DNA of 64,000 nt from an uncultured Sulfurovum sp. (GTDB taxonomy: Bacteria; Campylobacterota; Campylobacteria; Campylobacterales; Sulfurovaceae). Position numbers and translations under genes: made by a program. The stretch spans positions 1 through 64,000 of the forward strand of contig CACVAU010000044.1 in NCBI GenBank assembly GCA_902727915.1, given 5' to 3'. Below the pieces are notes generated by a model. The model was given only the letters and a program-made list of their open reading frames with translations. It had not been told where the DNA came from and did no database searches. Shown piece by piece: positions 1 to 7,062 of this stretch. Every line of letters begins with the position of its first letter. Positions within the stretch are counted from its first letter, which is position 1.

Positions 1-734
1 TATTTGCTATCTTTAGCAGTATCAGATGCACTGTCTACTGTTGTTTTAGACACATCAGATGCATTATCAGCAGCAGTTTTAACAGCTGTTCCAGCTTCTG
101 TTGTAGCCGTTTTAGTAGCATCAGTTATTGATGTTGTACCTGTTTTAACAGCATCATTCGCAGCAGTTGTCGCATCTTTAGTTGCTGTTCCAGCTTCTTT
201 TGTTGCTGTCTTAGCAGTATCTGTTGCAGAATCTGTTGCTGTTTTTACTGAAGTCGTTGCATCAGTCGAAGCAGTTTTTGCTGTTGCTGTAGCATCATTA
301 GAAACTGTTGTTACATTTTTTGTCGCTTCTGTAGACACTGTTGTTACATTCTTTGTCGCATCAGCAGAAAGTGTTTTCGTTGCATCATTCGCATCTTTTG
401 AAACAGCCACTGAAGCATCTTTCATATCTTTAGAAGCCGTTGTTGCACCATCTTTAAGGTCTTTAGTTGTATTCGTAATAGCATCTTTTGTGTCACCAGC
501 TACTTCAACTACTGAATCTCTTGAATCTTTAGACGTAGAAACTTCAGCCGTCTTCAAATCATCAGAAACTTTTACAGAAGAATCTTTTACATCAGAACTT
601 ACATTTGTTACTGTTCTCTCAGCAGATTTTGATGTTTCAACAACACCATCTTTTACAGATGTTACAGAATCTTTAGCATCTTTACTCATTGAAGTTGCTG
701 CTTCTTTCATATCTTTAAACATGTCTCCAAATGA
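1..734. repeat. 734-bp direct repeat, unit 1 (identical to 1968-2701)
   Basis: Line-by-line comparison finds no difference between 1-734 and 1968-2701. Identity stops abruptly at 735/2702, inside the codons just after the signal peptide. The unit starts at the window edge, so its true left limit is unknown. Confidence 0.9.
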
Positions 735-800
735 AAATTCTGCTGAAGCTGTTGTAATCATTGCAGCTGTAATTGCTGAAATTAGTGTGATTTTTGTCAT
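1..800 (-). CDS. Secreted 11-mer-repeat (LEA-like) helical protein, copy C; stop codon cut by window edge
   Basis: 266 codons are complete; the window begins one base inside the stop codon. Residues 1-20 are a signal peptide ending in ASA, so the product is probably periplasmic or secreted. The rest is Ala/Thr/Lys/Asp-rich and falls into 11-residue units such as DATKNVTTVST, the periodicity of group 3 LEA proteins (amphipathic, often disordered until dried or bound). Start ATG follows an AAGGAT ribosome site. The body is base-for-base identical to copy A (1967-2767), but the signal-peptide end resembles copy B (938-1738). The function is not known; the LEA comparison rests on periodicity and composition only. 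Confidence 0.75.
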   Translation of the reverse strand, partial: MTKITLISAITAAMITTASAEFSFGDMFKDMKEAATSMSKDAKDSVTSVKDGVVETSKSAERTVTNVSSDVKDSSVKVSDDLKTAEVSTSKDSRDSVVEVAGDTKDAITNTTKDLKDGATTASKDMKDASVAVSKDANDATKTLSADATKNVTTVSTEATKNVTTVSNDATATAKTASTDATTSVKTATDSATDTAKTATKEAGTATKDATTAANDAVKTGTTSITDATKTATTEAGTAVKTAADNASDVSKTTVDSASDTAKDSK

Positions 801-910
801 GATTTTATCCTTAATTTTTCTATTTTGTTTTAGTTTAGGAATAGTATCCATACTTTATAAATCTAAAACTTAAATAAATATAAGTTAAAGATTATAATGA
901 GTAAGTGTGT

Positions 911-933
911 AAAAAACTCTCGTTTTAATGAGA
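911..933 (-). terminator. Rho-independent terminator of copy B
   Basis: Read leftward, TCTC/GAGA arms at 918-933, extended by TT/AA across one mismatch, are followed by GTTTTTT at 911-917. The site lies just past the copy B stop codon. Confidence 0.55.
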
Positions 934-937
934 TTAA

Positions 938-1738
938 TTATTTACTATCTTTAGCAGTATCAGAAGCACTATCTACAGCTGTTTTAGATGTATCAGCAGC
1001 ATTATCAGAAACTGTTTTTGCAGTAGCTCCAGCTTCAGTAGTTACAGTTTCAACACTCTCTTTAACACTTGTAGTTGCAGTTTTTACACTATCGTTAGCA
1101 CTTTTAGTTACATCTTTAGCTGTTGCTGAAGCTTCTGTTGTCACAGTTTTTGCTGTCGCTGTTGCATTATCAGTAGCTGTTTTAATTGAAGCTGTTGCAT
1201 TATTTGAAAGACTGTTTGCAGAACTATTTAAATCAGAAGAAATTGTTTTTACTGAAGTACTTGCATCTTTTGAAACTGTTGTTACATTTTTAGTAGTATC
1301 AGCAGAAACTGTTTTTACAGTAACCGTTGCATCAGTAGAAAGTGAAGTAGCTGTCTCTTTCATATCTTTAGTAGCAATCGTTCCAGAATCTTTAAGATCA
1401 GTTGTTGTAGACTTTACAGATTCTTTTGTATCATCAGCTAAATCAGTTACTGTACCTGTGAAATCTTTAGAAGAGTTAAGCTCTGCTGTTTTTAGATCAT
1501 CTGAAACTTTTACAGATACATCTTTAACATCAGCACTTACATTAGTAATTGTTCTTTCTGCAGATTTTGAAGTTTCAACAGCACCATCTTTAACAGATCC
1601 AATAGAATCTTTCATATCTTTACTCATAGAAGTTGAAGCTTCTTTCATGTCTTTGAACATGTCTCCCATTGAAAATTCTGCTGAAGCTGTTGTAATCATG
1701 GCTGCTGTAATTGTCGAAATTAATGTAATTTTTGTCAT
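938..1738 (-). CDS. Secreted 11-mer-repeat (LEA-like) helical protein, copy B
   Basis: 266 aa, the same length as copies A and C but diverged along its whole body. It has an N-terminal signal peptide (about residues 1-20, cleavage after ASA), then FSMGDMFKDMKEA, a conserved start shared by all three copies. About 20 imperfect 11-residue units rich in Lys, Asp, Thr, Ser and Ala follow, with no Cys. The ribosome site AGAGGATT precedes the ATG. The long open frame on the opposite strand is a by-product of the repeat codons. Role unknown; a surface or periplasmic stress-protection or spacer protein is a guess. Confidence 0.75.
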   Translation of the reverse strand: MTKITLISTITAAMITTASAEFSMGDMFKDMKEASTSMSKDMKDSIGSVKDGAVETSKSAERTITNVSADVKDVSVKVSDDLKTAELNSSKDFTGTVTDLADDTKESVKSTTTDLKDSGTIATKDMKETATSLSTDATVTVKTVSADTTKNVTTVSKDASTSVKTISSDLNSSANSLSNNATASIKTATDNATATAKTVTTEASATAKDVTKSANDSVKTATTSVKESVETVTTEAGATAKTVSDNAADTSKTAVDSASDTAKDSK

Positions 1739-1922
1739 CTTAATCCTCTTATCATTTAAATTTCGGGAATTATAACTTTAACTTTATTTTAAATAACTTA
1801 AAATTATAGAGTTTATTATAAAAAGTAATAACAAATATAAATAACACAAATTAACAAAAGAATATTTTAAAAAGTAGTAATCAAGCTTAAAAGAAGAACG
1901 ATTTAAGCAGTGTAGAAGACGT

Positions 1923-1954
1923 AAAAAAATAAAATCTACCAAGTATATTACTTG
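1923..1954 (-). terminator. Rho-independent terminator of copy A
   Basis: A perfect 6-bp stem CAAGTA/TACTTG with a 3-base loop (1940-1954) is followed leftward by a T-rich run (1923-1934), 13 bases beyond the copy A stop codon. Confidence 0.7.
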
Positions 1955-1966
1955 ATAGACTTCAAA

Positions 1967-2767
1967 CTATTTGCTATCTTTAGCAGTATCAGATGCACTG
2001 TCTACTGTTGTTTTAGACACATCAGATGCATTATCAGCAGCAGTTTTAACAGCTGTTCCAGCTTCTGTTGTAGCCGTTTTAGTAGCATCAGTTATTGATG
2101 TTGTACCTGTTTTAACAGCATCATTCGCAGCAGTTGTCGCATCTTTAGTTGCTGTTCCAGCTTCTTTTGTTGCTGTCTTAGCAGTATCTGTTGCAGAATC
2201 TGTTGCTGTTTTTACTGAAGTCGTTGCATCAGTCGAAGCAGTTTTTGCTGTTGCTGTAGCATCATTAGAAACTGTTGTTACATTTTTTGTCGCTTCTGTA
2301 GACACTGTTGTTACATTCTTTGTCGCATCAGCAGAAAGTGTTTTCGTTGCATCATTCGCATCTTTTGAAACAGCCACTGAAGCATCTTTCATATCTTTAG
2401 AAGCCGTTGTTGCACCATCTTTAAGGTCTTTAGTTGTATTCGTAATAGCATCTTTTGTGTCACCAGCTACTTCAACTACTGAATCTCTTGAATCTTTAGA
2501 CGTAGAAACTTCAGCCGTCTTCAAATCATCAGAAACTTTTACAGAAGAATCTTTTACATCAGAACTTACATTTGTTACTGTTCTCTCAGCAGATTTTGAT
2601 GTTTCAACAACACCATCTTTTACAGATGTTACAGAATCTTTAGCATCTTTACTCATTGAAGTTGCTGCTTCTTTCATATCTTTAAACATGTCTCCAAATG
2701 AGAACTCAGCCGAAGCAGTTGTTAATAATACAGCCGTTACTGTACTTAAAATTACCATTTTTTTCAT
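1967..2767 (-). CDS. Secreted 11-mer-repeat (LEA-like) helical protein, copy A
   Basis: 266 aa. The signal peptide MKKMVILSTVTAVLLTTASA differs from the other two copies; the mature part is identical to copy C. From about residue 80 to the end the chain divides into consecutive 11-mers (for example DATATAKTAST, DATTSVKTATD, SATDTAKTATK), predicting long amphipathic helices. It has its own AAGGATA ribosome site and its own terminator, so each copy seems independently expressed. Family assignment is by repeat periodicity only; no catalytic motif is present. Confidence 0.78.
   Translation of the reverse strand: MKKMVILSTVTAVLLTTASAEFSFGDMFKDMKEAATSMSKDAKDSVTSVKDGVVETSKSAERTVTNVSSDVKDSSVKVSDDLKTAEVSTSKDSRDSVVEVAGDTKDAITNTTKDLKDGATTASKDMKDASVAVSKDANDATKTLSADATKNVTTVSTEATKNVTTVSNDATATAKTASTDATTSVKTATDSATDTAKTATKEAGTATKDATTAANDAVKTGTTSITDATKTATTEAGTAVKTAADNASDVSKTTVDSASDTAKDSK
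1968..2701. repeat. 734-bp direct repeat, unit 2 (identical to 1-734)
   Basis: It covers all of copy A except the signal-peptide end and the last base of the stop codon. Exact identity beside a strongly diverged middle copy implies recent gene conversion or duplication. Confidence 0.9.
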
Positions 2768-2938
2768 CGTGCTATCCTTGTGTATCGTTATACTAAGATT
2801 ATATTATCTGTTATGTAAAATAATACTTAACAAACATAAAAAAAAATAATTGAAAGTTATAGTGTTTATAAAAGTAATTTAATAAAAAAACAATGCAAAA
2901 AATTTAAAATTAATCTAATCTACTTAACAATAATCTGT

Positions 2939-2944
2939 TATACT
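2939..2944 (+). promoter_or_regulatory. Probable -10 element for the cytochrome gene
   Basis: TATACT preceded by TGT (extended -10 form), about 37 bases before the ATG at 2981. No convincing -35 is seen, which is usual for Campylobacterota sigma-70 promoters. Confidence 0.45.
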
Positions 2945-2980
2945 AATTTCGAGTTCAACTACTTAAAAAGGGATCGATTT

Positions 2981-3391
2981 ATGAAAAAATTATTATTAAT
3001 ACCTACACTTATGTTAACATTTAGCTCTCTAAATGCCTACACCCAAAGTGAAAGAGTAAAAGACATGCAAAAAATGGCTCAGGCCATGAATGACATACAG
3101 TCAGGTTTTTTTTATAACAATTTAGACATTGTAAAAGATGGGGTAAAAACATTAAAAGAAACGGTACTCAAAATAGGACCAACAAATGAAGAAATTATGG
3201 ATACAGATGTCTATGAAAAATGGTTGAGAAGTAACGTCAAAATGACTAAAAAAATTCAAGATAAAATTGTACGTAGATCAGAAGACATTGAAGAAAGGTT
3301 TGGTGACGGTGATCCCAAACAAGCACTCCAAGCCTATAATAAAATTTCAGCACAATGCTTAAAATGCCATGTAGAATTACGAAAATGGTAA
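2981..3391 (+). CDS. Small periplasmic c-type cytochrome (cytochrome c'-like)
   Basis: 136 aa with a clear signal peptide (residues 1-19, ending LNA) and a single haem-binding motif CLKCH at residues 126-130, very near the C-terminus. A mostly helical body with a C-terminal CxxCH is the layout of class II cytochromes (cytochrome c', four-helix bundle). It probably carries electrons or binds small ligands in the periplasm. Start is set by AAAGGGATCG upstream of the ATG. It is transcribed alone, toward the methyltransferase gene, with a shared terminator between them. The exact redox partner cannot be told. Confidence 0.8.
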   Translation: MKKLLLIPTLMLTFSSLNAYTQSERVKDMQKMAQAMNDIQSGFFYNNLDIVKDGVKTLKETVLKIGPTNEEIMDTDVYEKWLRSNVKMTKKIQDKIVRRSEDIEERFGDGDPKQALQAYNKISAQCLKCHVELRKW

Positions 3392-3394
3392 ACT

Positions 3395-3440
3395 AAAAAA
3401 GAAGTATAGGCGTTAAATTAACGCCTACTTCTTAAAAACC
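3395..3440. terminator. Bidirectional terminator between convergent genes
   Basis: A long inverted repeat, GAAGTA..GGCGTT with AACGCC TACTTC (3401-3431), is flanked by A-run on the left and T/A-rich sequence on the right. The stop codon of the leftward methyltransferase lies inside the stem. Confidence 0.8.
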
Positions 3441-4120
3441 AAATAAAACTTTTCATGTTCATTAGAATAAATAGAAATAGCCTTCTTAAAAACCAATTTC
3501 ATCTTTGTTAACTTCTGAATTTCATTAACTTTATAAAAATACTGCGTAATCGCCTCTTGACTTTTAACATACCCATTACCTTCTTTCTCAAAAAGTGTAA
3601 AGTCCATGTAGTACTCACTAGCCTCTTCATCATAATCAGAATCAATGGTTAAAAATCGATTATCAGCATCTTTAATAAAAGAACCAGCTGCCACTACTTT
3701 AAAAGCAAACAATGTATTAATATCAAATAGAAAGTGACCACCTTTCTCAAGATGCTCTTCAATGCATCGTAAAAAACGTTTTAACTGCTTTTTATCTAAG
3801 TAATTCACCATGTCAAATATGGCTGTAATAACATCAAACTTACCTTCAAGTTTACAAAGATCAATACATTGAGCATTTAATCCTTTTGCTTTTGTCATTT
3901 CTACCATAACAGAACTCAGGTCTATTCCAAGTGTTTTAATTTCTGGCTTTATTTGCGACAACTCCATCAAGAAACCACCAGAACCACAACCTACATCCAG
4001 TAAAGTTTTACACTCTAAGTTCTCTAAAGTCTCATGATAATGTTCATTTAAAACAGGAGTAACTTCAGTTACTCCTAATAAGTCTTCAACTTTCGCATAA
4101 AGGTCAAGAGCATTAGACAT
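3425..4120 (-). CDS. SAM-dependent methyltransferase, class I
   Basis: 231 aa Rossmann-fold methyltransferase. Motif I LLDVGCGSGGF lies near residues 40-50 and binds S-adenosylmethionine; TLGIDLSSVMVEMTKAKG and FDVITAIFDMVNYL match later core strands. No substrate-defining motif is seen, so the methyl acceptor is unknown. The length and the lack of a membrane segment suggest a cytosolic small-molecule or protein methylase. It lies 51 bases downstream of coaX on the same strand and may be co-transcribed. Confidence 0.8.
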   Translation of the reverse strand: MSNALDLYAKVEDLLGVTEVTPVLNEHYHETLENLECKTLLDVGCGSGGFLMELSQIKPEIKTLGIDLSSVMVEMTKAKGLNAQCIDLCKLEGKFDVITAIFDMVNYLDKKQLKRFLRCIEEHLEKGGHFLFDINTLFAFKVVAAGSFIKDADNRFLTIDSDYDEEASEYYMDFTLFEKEGNGYVKSQEAITQYFYKVNEIQKLTKMKLVFKKAISIYSNEHEKFYLVFKK

Positions 4121-4171
4121 GACTTTTTACCACAGTATTAATTTTTTTATCAAATTTTATCACTTTAATAC

Positions 4172-4789
4172 CTATACCTTTTCTAATACGTTATTCATAC
4201 CCTGAAAGATTAATGTTTCATCAAATTCAGCATTATCAAAAAAAGTAGAGAGAAATTCACCATCTCCACCTGATAGGTATAGCTTTTTATCCGATTGATA
4301 TTTTTCTATGAGTAATTTTATAGATGCGATTATACCAAAACTTATCCCATCCCTAGTCGTCTGCGCTAAGGCTTCTAAAGAGATATCTACATTTAATTGC
4401 GTAGCTAAAGCAGGAGAGATAGCAGCATAAGCATCAATATATGCTTTTAACCCTGGTAAAAGAAAACCACCTGCATACACACCTTTAACCATTACATCTA
4501 CGGTAATAGCCGAACCAGCACTGACAAATATCCCATCTTTATGAGACAAACACATGGCTCGACGATCAATGCCCATACTCTCATATTGATTTGCTACTTG
4601 CATTAAATCAGAAATATTTTCCCAATTCACTAAGCCATCAAGTTGCTCTTTTAGCTCATGTTTGACCGTAATATATTTTAAATGCTTATCTTGATAAGCT
4701 TCCATTGCTTCATCATGAGTAAGATGTATCACTTGACTACCATCATAAATATGTATGCGTGTGTTTCCTATATCAGCTAATAATGGCAT
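4172..4789 (-). CDS. coaX: Type III pantothenate kinase
   Basis: 205 aa, matching the short CoaX forms of Campylobacterota. It phosphorylates pantothenate in the first step of coenzyme A synthesis. The ASKHA-fold phosphate loop DIGNTR is at residues 6-11, and GSAITVDVM with the following Gly-rich GVYAGGFLLPGL forms the second conserved block. The family is insensitive to CoA feedback and usually needs a monovalent cation. It lies 9 bases after a lipoprotein gene, in the same direction. Identification is firm. Confidence 0.93.
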   Translation of the reverse strand: MPLLADIGNTRIHIYDGSQVIHLTHDEAMEAYQDKHLKYITVKHELKEQLDGLVNWENISDLMQVANQYESMGIDRRAMCLSHKDGIFVSAGSAITVDVMVKGVYAGGFLLPGLKAYIDAYAAISPALATQLNVDISLEALAQTTRDGISFGIIASIKLLIEKYQSDKKLYLSGGDGEFLSTFFDNAEFDETLIFQGMNNVLEKV

Positions 4790-4798
4790 CTATAATCT

Positions 4799-5284
4799 TT
4801 ATTTTGTATTCATACAGTCAGCATTGTATTGTGCATTCGTTCGACTAGAGCTTTCAATAATTTTTTTATACACTTCATCACCTTTTATCCCTTTAGATTT
4901 TGACTTATGAATAAGATAGGAAAAATCAGGCCCATCTGGATTTCCATACTTTTTCATGTCTCGTTCTTGTAAGACTTTAACAGCTTTTTTATCTTGCATC
5001 ATATAACGTGCATTCATTCGCGCATTATGACGTAAGGCATAAGCCATCTTAGCACGTTCCTCTAAGGCTATCCCTTCCTCTATCCATCGTTTATTAATAA
5101 GCGATATTGCAACCACTTGATAATTATACCATTTACGTATTTCACAATCATTTGATGGTACTTTTAGATAAACAGTACTTGTTTTACTGCTTGGAGTCGT
5201 CGTTGAGTGAGGAACATTAAGGGTACAACCCAATAATGAAAACAGTAGTGTAGAGATAAAAACATAACGTAAAAATTTCGTCAT
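4799..5284 (-). CDS. Hypothetical lipoprotein
   Basis: 161 aa from the preferred ATG at 5284, which has AAGGAAAAAG upstream; an in-frame ATG 33 bases earlier lacks a ribosome site and would bury the signal peptide. Residues 1-20 end in the lipobox LLGC, so the mature protein is lipid-anchored. The body is basic and helical, with cysteines near its start (DCEIRKWYN) and its end (ADCMNTK) that could pair. No family is recognised. Confidence 0.7.
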   Translation of the reverse strand: MTKFLRYVFISTLLFSLLGCTLNVPHSTTTPSSKTSTVYLKVPSNDCEIRKWYNYQVVAISLINKRWIEEGIALEERAKMAYALRHNARMNARYMMQDKKAVKVLQERDMKKYGNPDGPDFSYLIHKSKSKGIKGDEVYKKIIESSSRTNAQYNADCMNTK

Positions 5285-5373
5285 TCTTTTTCCTTTTTTA
5301 AGTAACATTATAAGCATATCATTAAGTTAATAACTTTAAAAAAGAAAATAAAAGAGGAGACAAGGGAATTATT

Positions 5374-5420
5374 CAAAAAAATTAACTTGGATAACAAAAT
5401 GCTCATTTCATTATCCAAAG
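5374..5420 (-). terminator. Terminator of the TerB-like gene
   Basis: Read leftward, GGATAA (5411-5416) pairs with TTATCC (5389-5394), with outer CTT/AAG pairs, and is followed by TTAATTTTTTT. It lies about 30 bases past the stop codon at 5449. Confidence 0.6.
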
Positions 5421-5448
5421 GAAGTGTTATCTCTGTTTGATGTATAAT

Positions 5449-5871
5449 CTAAGAGATAAAGTTAGCTAGGTTGTTCTTTACTGAAATAATATCAATGTAA
5501 GGAGTAATCTCTTCTTCACTTACACCAAAGGCATCAGCAAAAGAGAAAAATAATGCTTGTTCTTCTTCATCTGCATCACCATCAGCTAGAAGTAAATCAA
5601 TAAGATTTGCTAAGATTGTTATTTTTTGCTCATCATTTAAAAGCTCATTTGCCTCTTTTTGAAATGTTTCCAAGTCTTGTTTTTTAGAATACTTTGAAGC
5701 TGCCTCAACTAAGCCCTGTGGGTCTCCAACACTCGCTAAATTTACATAAAGATAATTCATTTCAGCATCAGCAATCTCACCATCTGATGCCATCATATAA
5801 ATCATACTTGTTGCCAAAGCAATTGCTGGTGTTAACTCTACGTTCGATGAAAATTTATCAAAAAATCCCAT
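5449..5871 (-). CDS. TerB-like (tellurite-resistance family) protein
   Basis: 140 aa acidic all-helical protein. The halves carry the internally similar signatures of the TerB fold: ATSMIYMMASDGEIADAE near residue 20 and LIDLLLADGDADEEEQ near residue 90, each with an acidic cluster thought to bind metal. The stand-alone domain is widespread and usually not linked to tellurite itself. It has no signal peptide. AGGACAT lies just upstream of the ATG. Cellular role unknown. Confidence 0.72.
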   Translation of the reverse strand: MGFFDKFSSNVELTPAIALATSMIYMMASDGEIADAEMNYLYVNLASVGDPQGLVEAASKYSKKQDLETFQKEANELLNDEQKITILANLIDLLLADGDADEEEQALFFSFADAFGVSEEEITPYIDIISVKNNLANFIS

Positions 5872-6106
5872 TTTATGTCCTATTTATATTTAATTATTGC
5901 TCATAAGAACAAGATGGGATTTTAGCCAAAATAATCTTAGTAAAGTACCAATAAATAGGCTTTTATTATAATAATTTTCAATTAATGACACTTTATATAT
6001 TAGCTACCTCCATTATATCCCATTTTTGATGTTTCATTTTCCAATATACACTCCTAAGCTAGGGCTTTGAAGTGAATGCAAGATCTGACAATTTTCAATT
6101 TATTCA

Positions 6107-6182
6107 ACGTGGGCTAAAGCCCACCCTACAACTCAATAACCTTATAAAAGTTCAAACTCCGTAGGGTTGGCTTCAGCCAACG
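6107..6182. repeat. REP-like palindrome pair, heads facing each other
   Basis: Element 1 (6107-6129) is a stem GTGGGC/GCCCAC with head CCTAC on its right. Element 2 (6159-6182) is head CCGTAGG followed by the stem GTTGGC/GCCAAC. The CGTAGG heads match but the stem sequences differ, each kept self-complementary. Confidence 0.75.
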
Positions 6183-6238
6183 TTTTATGATAACCTCATC
6201 CATAAAAACAAATCCATCATAAAACAACATTACAAACG

Positions 6239-6391
6239 CCGTAGGTCGGGTTGCCCTCTACCCGACATTTACACATGATAAAATAAAGGTTTGATTATTC
6301 AAGGAAAGTTTTTTATGCAGGTGTTTTTTGTTTTATTAGGCTTTTGATTTATGCCACGGAAATGTCGGGTTACGGGGAACCCGACCTACGG
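6239..6391. repeat. REP-like palindrome pair (REPIN-like), heads outward
   Basis: Element 3 (6239-6266) is CCGTAG then GTCGGGT/ACCCGAC. Element 4 (6363-6391) is the same unit inverted, ending CCTACGG. The roughly 95-base centre is ordinary AT-rich sequence. The two can pair into one large hairpin. Confidence 0.78.
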
Positions 6392-6444
6392 AGTGCTATT
6401 TTTATTTTGTTATTTCATCTTTAATATACACTTTTAATTTATTT

Positions 6445-6480
6445 AAAAAATAAAATTAAAAAATAAAATTAAAAAATATA
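6445..6480. repeat. 13-bp A/T tandem repeat
   Basis: AAAAAATAAAATT occurs twice in tandem (6445-6457, 6458-6470), followed by a partial third unit. It lies upstream of the -10 element of the next gene and could act as a bent, UP-like tract. Confidence 0.6.
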
Positions 6481-6502
6481 TTTAATATAAAGTTAATAAT
6501 TG

Positions 6503-6508
6503 TATACT
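6503..6508 (+). promoter_or_regulatory. Probable extended -10 element
   Basis: TGTATACT places TATACT at 6503-6508, about 45 bases before the GTG start at 6554, behind A/T tracts. Confidence 0.4.
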
Positions 6509-6553
6509 TTGAGAAGTTAAATACTAACTAATACTTATATTAAAGGACGTAAA

Positions 6554-6796
6554 GTGTCAAAAAATAAAGAAATTGCAGCTGCAGGGGCAGGTGGTGTTGT
6601 TGGAGCTGCTGGAGCTGGAGCTGGTGTCTATTTTGGAGGAGCTGTAGCTGGAGCTAGTGCTTCAGGATTAACTTCTGGATTAGCAGCAGTAGGTTCTATT
6701 GTAGGTGGAGGTATGGCAACAGGGGTGGTAGTAGCTGCAGCTGCACCTTTAGCAGTAGGTGCTGCAGGTTATGGGTTATATAAATTATTTAAATAA
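6554..6796 (+). CDS. Small Gly/Ala-rich membrane protein (glycine-zipper type)
   Basis: 80 aa from a GTG start with AAAGGACG upstream. After a short polar start (SKNKE) the chain is almost only Gly, Ala, Val and Ser, forming two hydrophobic stretches (about 7-38 and 42-75) with GxxxG packing, and ends LYKLFK. Such proteins insert in membranes and can oligomerise; the SIVGGGMATG block also recalls the IFI6/IFI27-like family (low certainty). No double-glycine leader peptide is evident. It is followed 23 bases later by another small membrane protein. Confidence 0.65.
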   Translation: MSKNKEIAAAGAGGVVGAAGAGAGVYFGGAVAGASASGLTSGLAAVGSIVGGGMATGVVVAAAAPLAVGAAGYGLYKLFK

Positions 6797-6819
6797 TCTT
6801 TAGATTAGAAGGACTTTAA

Positions 6820-7056
6820 ATGACTTGGATTGCAAATACAATCAAATTTTTATCTGGAATTTTCATAAATATAAATGAGCCTCTTAGCTTAGGTATGGCT
6901 TTGTTAAGTGCAGGGATTGGACTCATTATGTTTACTACAACTACAACCATTCTTTTTGGAATCATTACAAAAGAAGCTACACCATATCTTATTCCAGGGT
7001 ATTTTCTTATTGGCTTAGCTTCAATATTTATGTGTTGGGGTATCTTTTATCCTTAA
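6820..7056 (+). CDS. Small membrane protein, two helices
   Basis: 78 aa with two predicted transmembrane segments (about 21-47 and 55-76) and a Thr-rich run (TTTTT) at the end of the first. AGAAGGAC precedes the ATG. It lies in tandem with the Gly/Ala-rich gene, so the two may work together, for instance as a membrane-active protein and a partner, but nothing in the sequence proves this. It ends 6 bases from the converging metH stop codon with no terminator between. Not recognised. Confidence 0.55.
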   Translation: MTWIANTIKFLSGIFININEPLSLGMALLSAGIGLIMFTTTTTILFGIITKEATPYLIPGYFLIGLASIFMCWGIFYP

Positions 7057-7062
7057 AGTATC

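Larger units (their letters stand above)
5907..6553. other. 647-bp non-coding island with palindromic repeats
   Basis: No supported gene. It holds four REP-like palindromes (6107-6182 and 6239-6391), a 13-bp A/T tandem repeat (6445-6480) and the likely promoter of the small membrane-protein genes. The palindromes are GC-rich against very AT-rich surroundings. Confidence 0.7.

Noticed and set aside
4..2849. Long rightward open frames (about 290 codons each) opposite the three LEA-like genes
   Set aside because: They are the antisense of Ala/Thr/Lys/Asp 11-mer repeats, which naturally lack stops on the other strand. They have no ribosome sites, and signal peptide and repeat logic exist only on the leftward strand.
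5907..6553. A CRISPR array or riboswitch in the repeat-rich gap
   Set aside because: Repeats are few, palindromic, of differing stem sequence and unequally spaced. No cas gene is nearby and no known aptamer core was recognised.
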